Assembly: GCF_938045345.1 (NCBI RefSeq)
Contig: NZ_CALIMS010000039.1
Coordinates: 1 to 39,034, forward strand
Source: an uncultured Campylobacter sp.
GTDB taxonomy: Bacteria > Campylobacterota > Campylobacteria > Campylobacterales > Campylobacteraceae
Length of the DNA stretch: 39,034 nucleotides
Reading direction: 5' to 3'
Under the pieces are notes generated by a model that saw nothing but the letters and a program-made list of their open reading frames with translations, made no database searches and was not told the origin of the DNA. The position numbers and the translations under genes were made by a program. Positions 23,962-32,104 of this stretch are shown here, piece by piece (position 1 is the stretch's first letter; each line of letters starts with the position of its first letter).

Positions 23962-24861
23962 TCACAATCCTTGCTCGTTTAGGATTTTATAATTATTACA
24001 ACCGCCCTGATTGCCTAAATCGCAAGCCTTGCCGAAATACTCTTTTGCCGCTCCTTTATCTTGCCTTACGCCCTTACCATCATAATATAAAACCCCGAGA
24101 TTAAAGCAAGCGTCTGCATATCCCATATCGCAAGCTTTAGAAAATAGTTCGCTCGCTTTTTTATAGTCCTGCTTTACGCCTTGTCCGTTAACATATAAAA
24201 GCCCGAGATTATGGCAACTGCCTGCCTCTCCCATATCGCAAGCTTTAGAAAATAGTTCGCTCGCTTTTTTATAGTCCTGCTTTACGCCTTGTCCGTTAAC
24301 ATATAAAAGCCCGAGATTATGGCAACTGCCTGCCTCTCCCATATCGCAAGCTTTAGAAAATAGTTCGCTCGCTTTTTTATAGTCCTGCTTTACGCCTTGT
24401 CCGTTAACATATAAAACCCCGAGATTAGAGCAACTAATTGCATTTCCGCTATCGCAAGCTTTAGAAAATAGTTCGCTCGCTTTTTTATAATCCTGCTTTA
24501 CGCCTTGTCCGTTAACATATAAAAGCCCGAGATTATGGCAACTGCCTGCCTCTCCCATATCGCAAGCTTTAGAAAATAGTTCGCTCGCTTTTTTATAATC
24601 CTGCTTTACGCCTTGTCCGTTAACATATAAAAGCCCGAGATTATGGCAACTGCCTGCCTCTCCCATATCGCAAGCTTTAGAAAATAGTTCGCTCGCTTTT
24701 TTATAGTCCTGCTTTACGCCTTGTCCGTTAACATATAAAACCCCGAGGGAACCGCAACTAATTGCATTTCCGTCGTCGCACGCTTTTTGTAGTGCCCCTA
24801 TATCCTCACCCGCCGCAAACAAAACCATAGCGCAGGCGAGCGCCGCGATTAATCTTTTCAT
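23962..24861 (-). CDS. Secreted Sel1-repeat (Hcp-like) cysteine-rich protein
   Basis: A signal peptide (MKRLIAALACAMVLFAAG) is followed by seven full and one partial Sel1-like repeats of 36 residues, each with the pattern CxNLGxLYVNGQGVKQDYKK and ASELFSKACDMG. Two cysteines per repeat can form the disulfides known from Helicobacter cysteine-rich proteins, so a periplasmic or secreted location is likely. These solenoids bind other proteins; older literature reports penicillin binding for some. The middle repeats are nearly identical at the DNA level. The last full repeat (YYDGKGVRQDKGAAKEYFGK) is diverged and acts as a cap. The partner is unknown. Confidence 0.88.
   Translation of the reverse strand: MKRLIAALACAMVLFAAGEDIGALQKACDDGNAISCGSLGVLYVNGQGVKQDYKKASELFSKACDMGEAGSCHNLGLLYVNGQGVKQDYKKASELFSKACDMGEAGSCHNLGLLYVNGQGVKQDYKKASELFSKACDSGNAISCSNLGVLYVNGQGVKQDYKKASELFSKACDMGEAGSCHNLGLLYVNGQGVKQDYKKASELFSKACDMGEAGSCHNLGLLYVNGQGVKQDYKKASELFSKACDMGYADACFNLGVLYYDGKGVRQDKGAAKEYFGKACDLGNQGGCNNYKILNEQGL
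24121..24762 (-). repeat. Six near-identical 108-bp tandem units inside the Sel1 gene
   Basis: The sequence ATCGCAAGCTTTAGAAAATA recurs at 24127, 24235, 24343, 24451, 24559 and 24667, exactly 108 bases apart. Units differ by very few bases (a T/A in TATAGTC against TATAATC, and the variable CHNLG/CSNLG part). This implies recent expansion and expected length variation. Confidence 0.95.
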
Positions 24862-25400
24862 AAATTTACTCCTGCCAAAATTTTTATCGGTATTTTATAA
24901 AATTTAACATTAAAAAAAAGGTAAATTGACGTTAAAGGTTTGAAATTTGAGCAAGCCTTTTTTGCCGAGTTTGCTCAAAATCGTACCGTAAAGAAAGCCG
25001 TCAAATTTAGCCTATTTAGGGTAAATTGAGCGCCAAACGCCGCCGCAAAAACCCGAATAGCCGCCCTAAAACCCGTAAATTTGCTCGCTTGCACCCAGAA
25101 ATTTACCGCCGATAAACCACGGAAAATTTGCCACGCATAAGATCGCATCGCTACTGCCATCATGTTTCCCCAAATCTTAGCGTAAAATTTCGCGATAGCG
25201 GTGCCGCAGCGACATAATCTCGTTGCCGCCACTATGCCGCGCCGCCCGCAGCGATATTGCGCCGATATAATTTCATTGCCGTAGCCTCGTTGTCGCAGCT
25301 ATAGTTTCGTTACGATGTCGATAGAATTTCGCCACCGCCGATACTCTCATCGTCGCAGCAATGTCGCCTCGCTACCGCGCCCGTCGCAAAGTTTCAAATT
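24862..25400. other. Gene-free region with degenerate short repeats
   Basis: No credible gene. Roughly 25190-25385 contains a loose repeat of GTCGCAGC or GCAGCGATA followed by ATAATTTCGTTGCCG-like words at irregular 25-40 base spacing. The reading frames across it are shadows. Confidence 0.45.
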
Positions 25401-25967
25401 TTACTTTTTATCGTGGTTTTTAACCAGATACTCGATGATATTTACCGCATTATCGATGCCGCAATACGACGTATCAATGCAGATATTGTAGTTTGCGGAC
25501 GCGCCCCAGACTTGGTTGGTGTAGTATTGATGAAAGCTCATCCTGCCCGCGTCGCTGTTTTCCATATACTCTCGTGCGTCGGTATGGCCCTCTTTTTCTA
25601 ATCTGGCGAGCTTAAACTCATCGCTCGCGCGTAGAAATACCGTCAGCAGATCCGGATGTCCGCGCAAGAAAAATCCCGCGCAGCGCCCAAGCACTATAAC
25701 GTTGCCGCCCGAGACGATCTTTTCGTAGATTGCTACGATGCGGTCGCGCTTTTGCTCATTGGCTAGCTCGTTGTGCGAGATTGCCTGAAGTAGCGTATTT
25801 ACGGGCATTTCGTTGTAGAACTCATACATCTGCTCGAAGCAGCCAAGCTCGTCTGCTTTGCGGAGCAGATCCGCCTTGGCTAGATAGGTATAGCCTAAGC
25901 GCTCGGCTAGTTTGCGCGCGGTTTCGCGCCCGCCTGCGCCCGTTTGTCTAGCGATCGAGATTATCAT
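25401..25967 (-). CDS. Cytidylate kinase-like family protein
   Basis: The 188-residue protein starts MIISIARQTGAGGRETARKL, a P-loop-like nucleotide-binding start, and shows VSGGNVIVLGRCAGFFLRGH then a VFLRASDEFKLARL segment, as in the cytidylate kinase-like family that is distinct from classic Cmk. Members are predicted nucleotide or small-molecule kinases; substrates are not established. It is nine bases downstream of lrgB and probably the third gene of that operon, which hints at a link with membrane or cell-lysis control, but only by position. Confidence 0.8.
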   Translation of the reverse strand: MIISIARQTGAGGRETARKLAERLGYTYLAKADLLRKADELGCFEQMYEFYNEMPVNTLLQAISHNELANEQKRDRIVAIYEKIVSGGNVIVLGRCAGFFLRGHPDLLTVFLRASDEFKLARLEKEGHTDAREYMENSDAGRMSFHQYYTNQVWGASANYNICIDTSYCGIDNAVNIIEYLVKNHDKK

Positions 25968-25976
25968 ATTTTCTCC

Positions 25977-26669
25977 TTAGATGAAATGTGCAAAAATACC
26001 GGCACCGATGACGGTAAGAAGCCCCGTAACCGCCATCGCCAAAGAAGCCATCGCGCCCTCTACGTCACCGATCTCAAGAGCGCGCGCCGTTCCCATCGCG
26101 TGGCTTGCGCAGCCTAGGGCGATACCTTTTGCCATCGCCTTTTTGATGCCAAAAATTTTAAGTAGTGCCTCGCCAAATACACTGCCGATGATGCCCGTAG
26201 CGATGATGCAGGCCACCGTTAGTGTCACGATGCCGCCTAAGCTTTCGCTGATACCCATACCGATAGGCGCCGTGACAGATTTCGGTAGTAGCGTGACATA
26301 CATTGTGTGATTTAGCCCAAATATCACCGACATCGCGTAGATGCTGCCTAGTCCTGCGATCATACCCGAAATCAGTCCTGCAAAAATAGCTAAAAAATTA
26401 CTTCGCAAAAGCGCCAGCTGCTCGTATAGCGGTACGGCTAGACAGACGGTAATCGGCGTTAAGAAAAAGCTAATGTGCGAGGCGCTTGTGTTAAATTTCT
26501 CGTATGGAATTTTAAAGATTAAAAGCACGCAGACGGTAAGCACGATACCGATTAGAAGCGGGTTGAAAATCGTTAACTTAAAGCGCTTTTTTAGATAAAG
26601 TCCCAGCTCGAATGAGCCTAGGCATAAAAATACGCCGAAAAAAGCGGAGTTCATTAAAATTTCTCTCAT
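25977..26669 (-). CDS. lrgB: LrgB family membrane protein
   Basis: LrgB/CidB proteins are multi-helix inner membrane proteins that act with LrgA/CidA; in different bacteria they affect autolysis, pyruvate uptake or glycolate export. The 230-residue sequence shows NPLLIGIVLTV, FLTPITVCLAVPLYEQLALL, TLLPKSVTAPIGMGISESLG and GCASHAMGTARALEIGDVEG, all LrgB signatures. It overlaps lrgA by four bases. The substrate in this organism is unknown. Confidence 0.93.
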   Translation of the reverse strand: MREILMNSAFFGVFLCLGSFELGLYLKKRFKLTIFNPLLIGIVLTVCVLLIFKIPYEKFNTSASHISFFLTPITVCLAVPLYEQLALLRSNFLAIFAGLISGMIAGLGSIYAMSVIFGLNHTMYVTLLPKSVTAPIGMGISESLGGIVTLTVACIIATGIIGSVFGEALLKIFGIKKAMAKGIALGCASHAMGTARALEIGDVEGAMASLAMAVTGLLTVIGAGIFAHFI

Positions 26670-27124
26670 TTTTTGTCGTCTCCGGATAGAATTTCGCGCT
26701 CCAGTTTCGCATCCACGCCCTTTGTATTCGCGCCGTCTTGTTCGTGCGCGGCTGCGTAAAGCCTGCGCTTAACGCGGGCGAGGGCGATTTTATAAAAAAT
26801 TTGCGTTACCGCGCCACTTGCACCGATGACTACTACCGTAGAGACTGCCGTAATCGCGATGATTGCGAAAAGATGTTGGCGTAGCGCGTCGCCTGCGATG
26901 ATGATCGCAGCGCCCGCAGGGATGAAAATCACTGGCATGATCTGCATAAAAAACGACACGGTTTCTCTGATCTGCGATACTTTGATGAGTTTGAAGATCA
27001 GGGCTAAAAGCATAATGACTAGCCCGTAGATGCTAGCGGGGATCGGCACAGGCACGAGCGCCGCCAAAATCTCCGCAACAAAAGATATTCCTAAAATCAC
27101 GCTGAATTGGATTAAGTAGTTCAA
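26666..27124 (-). CDS. lrgA: LrgA/CidA family membrane protein
   Basis: This is a small four-helix holin-like protein, partner of LrgB. ISFVAEILAALVPVPIPASI followed by YGLVIMLLAL is the typical first half, and SFFMQIMPVIFIPAGAAII follows. The start appears to be TTG at 27124 with GAGG about seven bases upstream. The protein has a longer charged C-terminal tail (last 35 residues) than the usual 115-130-residue members. It is first in lrgA-lrgB-cytidylate kinase-like. Confidence 0.9.
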   Translation of the reverse strand: MNYLIQFSVILGISFVAEILAALVPVPIPASIYGLVIMLLALIFKLIKVSQIRETVSFFMQIMPVIFIPAGAAIIIAGDALRQHLFAIIAITAVSTVVVIGASGAVTQIFYKIALARVKRRLYAAAHEQDGANTKGVDAKLEREILSGDDKK

Positions 27125-28010
27125 AGCTTACCTCGGATTAAAATTTAGGGCTAAATTTAGCACTTTGCAGTTAAAATAGATATTAATCTTGCTAGGTTTG
27201 GGCGAAATTTTGCGGCAAAATTTAAAATTTTGATCGCAAGCAGGAGCGAGATTTCACTTCTAAAATTTCAAATTTTAATCGCTAATTTGTCTTTGTCGCC
27301 GCTTGAGTGAATTTTGATTGGGATTTCAAATTTTAAGCGGTTAGAATAAATTTTGATCGGAGTTTAAAATTTGGAGCTGCCTGTTAAGCTATCTGCGAGC
27401 CACTTGCGTGAATGAAATTTTATACACAATTCTGCGCCGAACTCTGCTCTCGACTTCAAGGCGCAAAAACACATCGCGCGGAGTAGCCAGGCGCACATTG
27501 GGTAGTACGAGTCGTGTGGAAGCTGCGCGAGCTGATGCAATCGTGCGGTAAATTTTAAAATTTCTGCGATCGAGCGTTTAAATTTGAGTTAAATTTCAGC
27601 AAATAAAAAAGCGCGCTTAATTTTAAAGAACGGGCAAGCGGGTGCTTAAATTAAGAAGTTCGCGCCGCTCGAGTTTAAATTTCACGATCCGCGTCTCGCG
27701 GATATGGGTGCTGTCGCTACTAAATTTTACGGCGCTGTTAAAATTTAATACCGCGTAAGACACGTCGCTAGCAAATTTTGCGGCGGGCGCGGTCGTATGA
27801 GCGACGGCTCGTTTTAGTCGGCTCGAAATCCACGTGTAGCAAATGACAAGTGCGGCGCGAATGCCATGCGCTGCGTATTTTAAAGGCTGGGAGCGGCCGC
27901 GACTCGCAGTACGATCAGCGTCGCAGTGCAAAGCCAAATTAAATAAAATTTCAAAAACCGATTTAGCGCCGCCGCCCGAGCAAAAAGCGCAGGCAAATCC
28001 CGCGCGAAGC
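27125..28010. other. Long gene-free region
   Basis: About 890 bases without a supported gene. It is full of AAATTTTAAAATTT-like words, and variants of TTTTGATCG and AATTTTGATTGGG recur near 27220-27370, so part may be old duplicated material. A 104-codon leftward frame (27623-27937) has no ribosome site or recognisable motif. I could not see tRNA or other RNA structure. Confidence 0.45.
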
Positions 28011-28250
28011 TTAGCCTAGCTCGATTTTGACGCCGAGAGCTTTGCAGACCAGATCAAAAATTTCAATATCGACGTTGGGCGCGTATTCGTCCAAAACCGT
28101 GTAAACTTCGGCGCGCATATCCTCGTCGTGCCCCGGGTGCGAGCGCGAATACAGCTCGTCCGTGCGGCGCACGAGCGCGAGATTGTCGATATCTCGCTCG
28201 CGCATCGCCTGCTTGAGCCGCTTTGAAATTTGCCATTTGAAACTTTGCAT
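28011..28250 (-). CDS. Small conserved-looking hypothetical protein, 79 aa
   Basis: Starts MQSFKWQISKRLKQAMRERD, is highly charged and helical, and ends with a DLVCKALGVKIELG segment that recalls the end of small helix-turn-helix domains. A good AAAGGAGCG-like site precedes the ATG. No family is recognised. The composition and ribosome site support a real gene. Confidence 0.55.
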   Translation of the reverse strand: MQSFKWQISKRLKQAMRERDIDNLALVRRTDELYSRSHPGHDEDMRAEVYTVLDEYAPNVDIEIFDLVCKALGVKIELG

Positions 28251-28419
28251 TTTCGCTCCTTTAAATTTGTGCGATACTAGCCAAAAGGGCTTTAAAATTT
28301 AATTTCTTAAATCCGGCGACGCGTTTCGGCGCGATCAGCGAGCCTGCGTCGCTCGGTCTTGCGCTTGCAAATATAAACGAGCCGGGTTTAGATTAAGGTT
28401 TTATCGGCTAAATAGAAGA

Positions 28420-29316
28420 TTATCTTTGCGTAAATAGCGCTAAATCTTGCAAAGCCAATGGGATTACTTCGCCGTGCGAAGCGCCTTCGTAGAGCTTAAA
28501 CTCGCAAGAAAGCCCCTTTGTTTTTAAAATTTCAGCTAGATCGGCCGCTTTTAAAATTCCCGCTTTATCGGTTTTTCCTTTACGCATTTCACGTGAGCCG
28601 GCAACGAGCATTATGAATTTTGCTTTTAAATTTGATCTAAGCTTTCCCTCGTCTAGGGCATCTCTGATCAGCTGTGATTCGCCCCACCACAACGAAGGTG
28701 AGGCGATAAAAAACTCGTCGAAAATCCCATCGTCGCGCAGCAAAGCATAAATCCCGAATAGCCCGCCAAAAGAATGTCCGAAGTAAATTTTATCGCTTTT
28801 TGCCGTAGAGTATTTTTTCTCCACGAGCGGAAATAGTTCATCTTTTACGAAATCGTAAAATTCTCCCGCGCCGCCGCCGTTTGCATATTCTTCGCCGCTC
28901 GCCGCGGGCGTTAAATCTCTCGTGCGACGCTTAATATCATACGCTAGCGGGCTGTCGTATCCGATGCCTACTATAAGGACGGTTTTGCTTAATTTCGGCA
29001 CCGCTTTTGCGTTTTGCTTTGCGCCATTCGCATAAATTTTCGCATAGGAGTTTAAAAGTATCGGAAACTGCGCGTTCGCATCAACCATAAAAACTACCCT
29101 ATCGTAGCGAGCGACATTTTTTTGGCGAGCTATAAAAATTTTATATTTTTCGCCGCTCTTGCTTTTTAGAATAAAATCGCTCACGTTAAACATTTCGTGC
29201 GCAGCTCCACTTGCCTGCTCAATCTTTTGCGGCGGTTTTGCCCTCAGATCGCAAGCAAATAAGCACGCCAAAAATAGCGCGTCAAATACCGCAAGAAAAC
29301 TTTTTGGGCTTACCAT
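28420..29316 (-). CDS. Siderophore esterase (Fes/IroE/Cee-like alpha/beta hydrolase)
   Basis: The 298-residue protein has an N-terminal export signal (hydrophobic 6-22, with FAC that could be a weak lipobox) and an esterase domain of the trilactone-hydrolase type. Visible are VVFMVDANAQFP, IVGIGYDSPL with KRRTRDLTP, the nucleophile elbow YFGHSFGGLFGIYAL (serine 182), SPSLWWGES and the late histidine in EGASHGEV. Such enzymes cut enterobactin or its fragments; the C. jejuni homologue Cee is periplasmic. Its ATG overlaps the end of the receptor gene, so receptor and esterase are coupled and presumably use the same siderophore. Confidence 0.85.
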   Translation of the reverse strand: MVSPKSFLAVFDALFLACLFACDLRAKPPQKIEQASGAAHEMFNVSDFILKSKSGEKYKIFIARQKNVARYDRVVFMVDANAQFPILLNSYAKIYANGAKQNAKAVPKLSKTVLIVGIGYDSPLAYDIKRRTRDLTPAASGEEYANGGGAGEFYDFVKDELFPLVEKKYSTAKSDKIYFGHSFGGLFGIYALLRDDGIFDEFFIASPSLWWGESQLIRDALDEGKLRSNLKAKFIMLVAGSREMRKGKTDKAGILKAADLAEILKTKGLSCEFKLYEGASHGEVIPLALQDLALFTQR

Positions 29317-31433
29317 TTAGCGTTTACCTTAAACCAAAACCTCCTGCCTTCCTCGGGGTACCAATAGTAATTGCCGTCGTCTGCGAGACCCTCGTCGTAT
29401 CGGACGTTATCAAAGATATTATAAGCGGTTAAATTTAGGCTCAGATTATCGTTTAAATCGTATTGTGCGCCCAAATCCGTAGTAAAAAGCTTTTTGTCGT
29501 TTTTGCTGACTCTATTGCCCGGACCGAATTGCACGCTTGTAAGCTCGCTTTCGTAATTAAGACCGATAAAGGTAGAAAACGGAGCGATAGGCCTATAACT
29601 AAGTGTCGCATGTGCGGCATGCTTCGGAGTAGCGGTCAGGGATTTGCCATCTAGCCTACTAAGATTGGTTTGACTAAATTTAACGGCGCCGTTTGGCGTA
29701 TAGATCGTAGGATCCCCGGTTTCGATTTCGGAGTGGCTATAGGTGTAGTTCGCTTTGAAATTTAGCTTTTTAGTAATATCGTAATCGCCACTCAGCTCAA
29801 CGCCGTAAACCTCGGCTCCTTCTATATTAAAATACGTTCCCCAACCAGGACAATTAACGCTCGGTGCGCTGGCGCAGCCTCTGTAAGCGGGAATCCTATT
29901 AATATTGCTGCCATCGGTATCTAAAATTTTATCTTTGAAGTCGTTTTTAAATAGCGTGATATTGCCGCGCAGATCGTCTGCATTGTCGTAATAAAGCCCG
30001 ATCTCGTAGGTCGTGCTTTTCTCGGGCTTTAAATCCTCGTTACCGAAATCTATAATCCTCCAGCCGCCCTGAATCGTGCCTACTTCAGGCGAAATTTGAT
30101 TGACGTTGGGAGTTTTATAACCGGTTGCGACGCCGCCTTTGATCGTCCAAGTGTCGCCTATATTAAACGTCGCGTAGGCTCTAGGAGAAAAGTGGTTGCC
30201 GAAGTATTCGTTATGCGTGAGCCTGCCGCCGAGCGTTAAAAATAGCGTATTTTCCAAAATTTCAATCTCGTCCTCTAAAAATCCCGCATGCTCGTTCATA
30301 GAAAATCGCTGCGGAGAGCGTAAATTTTGCCTGCTCGCGTTTGAAACGATAAAAGTCGTTCGCACATCTTGCTTGCTAAAATCATAGCCGAAGGTAAGCG
30401 TATTTATACCGAGATAAGTCGTAAATTTGGAATTAAAATTTCTATTTTTTACGATTGCGGGCGAAAGGCTATCAAAAATGCTCGTACGGCGAGTCTTATC
30501 CCAAAAATAACTTATATCAGCGCTTAAGCTTTCAAACTCGCCCAAATATCCGACGCCGTGATTTTCTCTTTTATATTTATAGTGATTTAATCCGCGCGCG
30601 TTGGGATAAACGGCGGTTTTACCAAGAGTTCTTGAATAATCGTGATTTTGCCTTCCGGTTTGAAAGTAAAATTTATTATTTTCATCCGGCGTTAGCCAAA
30701 GCTTGGCGTTAGAATCCGATTTATCGCTCTTTTGATAGCCTCCCTTATAGCCGTCCTCGTCGCGCAGCTTTTTATATCCCCACAGCTGAAGCGCCGCATA
30801 CTGCCCGAAGGGAATATTGACGTAGGCTTCGCCCATCTTACCGTTTCCGATACCCTCGTGATCTTGGATAGTCGTAGATATGGCGGCGCTTCCGCTAAAT
30901 TTAGAAAAATTCTTTTTCGTAATGATATTTATCACGCCGCCTACCGCATCGCTTCCGTAAAGTGAACTCATAGGTCCTCTAATCACTTCGATACGCTCGA
31001 TCGCTCCTGCGGGCGGGATAAAATTCGAGTTCATATCGCCCGCTCCGCCTTTTGGGTTCGCCGCCGCAGAACTTACGCGTTTGCCGTCGATAAGCACAAG
31101 GGTTTGGGAGCTTTCCATTCCTCTGATGGATATCCCGCTTGCCGGGCCGTCGTCGCCTGCGATGACGCTGACGCCAGGCATTTTATTCGCGATATCGTGC
31201 AGCGAAGTGAAGCTGCTGCTTGATATCTCTTTATTATCCAAGGTGGAAATGGAGGCCGGCGCCTGCCTAATATCTTGGCGAAAGCCGCTCGCGCTTACTA
31301 CGATTTCGCCAAGATTCGTGCTATTTGCGTCACTGCTTAGGTGTGAGCCTTCGACGCCGCATAAAATCGAAACGCTCGCACATATCGACAATGCGATAAA
31401 TTTCGCCTTTTTAAAATACATATCTTTTTGCAT
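29310..31433 (-). CDS. TonB-dependent ferric siderophore receptor (CfrA/CirA/FepA-like)
   Basis: This is an outer-membrane 22-strand barrel with plug, 707 residues. In order: signal peptide (to about residue 27), TonB box GEIVVSA at 42-48, plug motifs HDIANKMPGVSVIAG, GISIRGMESSQTLVLIDGKR and IERIEVIRGPMSSLYGSDAV, then the barrel, ending in the aromatic VNAKW. DGYKGGYQKSDKSD and a loop with two cysteines (CASAPSVNC) lie in extracellular parts. Plug and size resemble catecholate receptors such as Campylobacter CfrA. The first ATG is favoured by GAGG eight bases upstream. The downstream coupled esterase supports an enterobactin-like substrate. No tonB or ABC transporter is in the window. Confidence 0.93.
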   Translation of the reverse strand: MQKDMYFKKAKFIALSICASVSILCGVEGSHLSSDANSTNLGEIVVSASGFRQDIRQAPASISTLDNKEISSSSFTSLHDIANKMPGVSVIAGDDGPASGISIRGMESSQTLVLIDGKRVSSAAANPKGGAGDMNSNFIPPAGAIERIEVIRGPMSSLYGSDAVGGVINIITKKNFSKFSGSAAISTTIQDHEGIGNGKMGEAYVNIPFGQYAALQLWGYKKLRDEDGYKGGYQKSDKSDSNAKLWLTPDENNKFYFQTGRQNHDYSRTLGKTAVYPNARGLNHYKYKRENHGVGYLGEFESLSADISYFWDKTRRTSIFDSLSPAIVKNRNFNSKFTTYLGINTLTFGYDFSKQDVRTTFIVSNASRQNLRSPQRFSMNEHAGFLEDEIEILENTLFLTLGGRLTHNEYFGNHFSPRAYATFNIGDTWTIKGGVATGYKTPNVNQISPEVGTIQGGWRIIDFGNEDLKPEKSTTYEIGLYYDNADDLRGNITLFKNDFKDKILDTDGSNINRIPAYRGCASAPSVNCPGWGTYFNIEGAEVYGVELSGDYDITKKLNFKANYTYSHSEIETGDPTIYTPNGAVKFSQTNLSRLDGKSLTATPKHAAHATLSYRPIAPFSTFIGLNYESELTSVQFGPGNRVSKNDKKLFTTDLGAQYDLNDNLSLNLTAYNIFDNVRYDEGLADDGNYYWYPEEGRRFWFKVNAKW

Positions 31434-31465
31434 TTTTGTTCCTCTATTTTGAAATTTAATCGCGG

Positions 31466-31471
31466 ATTATA
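31466..31471 (-). promoter_or_regulatory. -10 box of the siderophore receptor operon
   Basis: A perfect TATAAT on the minus strand, 33 bases before the receptor ATG, placed just downstream of a dyad that overlaps the -35 region. Confidence 0.5.
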
Positions 31472-31488
31472 ACTCAAAGCGGATAAAT

Positions 31489-31505
31489 TTAATATTAATT
31501 ATTAA
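31489..31505 (-). promoter_or_regulatory. Candidate Fur-type operator
   Basis: A 17-base dyad (TTAATA, five bases, TATTAA) lies 18-34 bases upstream of the TATAAT, where a repressor would block polymerase. It is AT-rich like Fur sites and precedes an iron uptake operon, but the match to the classic Fur consensus is loose. Confidence 0.3.
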
Positions 31506-32104
31506 AGTATTTTTATAGAATTAAATTTCACTAATAATTCCCCATTCCATCGATATTTTCATAAAAATTATTTTAAATAAAATACAGCATATAATCAAGA
31601 AATTGCTGTAAATAAGTAAAATTTTATAACGCCCGGTCTTAATTATCAAATCGTTTTGAAGAAATTTTGCATAGTTTTTGATTTTATCTGCTTTAAGAAT
31701 CATTTTCGCTTTTGTGGACGTGTATATTTTAAACTATCGAAGGCATTACAAGCGGCAGCGCGAAAACGGCTTTGCTCTATTGATTTCGTGCATCCTGCGC
31801 TTGGAATAATTATAGACTTGGGATTAATATGCGATGTTTTTTAACACAATAGCTTCGTATGAATAAATTTATCTTACTAAGGGGCATAATCGCTTCGGCG
31901 CAATTTAAAATTTTGAGTAGTTTATATAGGCGGATTTAAATTTAAACTAGATTTATCAGCATGGCACAATCTGTCGAGGTTTTAAATTTAGAAGTAAAGA
32001 GTCAATCCAAATTTAAAATCCTGGCGCAAGAATGCAAAATAAGAAGATAAATTTAATGAGACCCCGCAAATTTATCTTAAAATTTAGCGGGATCAAATTT
32101 AGAT
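31506..32104. other. Gene-free AT-rich region
   Basis: Between the receptor promoter and the TRAP permease end. Only short frames without ribosome sites or known motifs. Repeated AAATTTAAATTT words near 31930-32100. No RNA structure recognised. Confidence 0.4.

Noticed and set aside
24121..24762. Regular repeats that could be mistaken for a CRISPR array
   Set aside because: The 108-base period is in frame with Sel1 repeats of a signal-peptide protein, with no unique spacers.
24975..25232. An 85-codon minus-strand frame
   Set aside because: It spans degenerate repeats with no ribosome site and no recognisable motif.
27623..27937. A 104-codon minus-strand frame
   Set aside because: No ribosome site, no family motif, and the sequence is rich in repeated AAATTT words.
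30455..30965. Two plus-strand frames inside the TonB-dependent receptor
   Set aside because: Antisense shadows of the barrel; receptor motifs on the minus strand are unambiguous.
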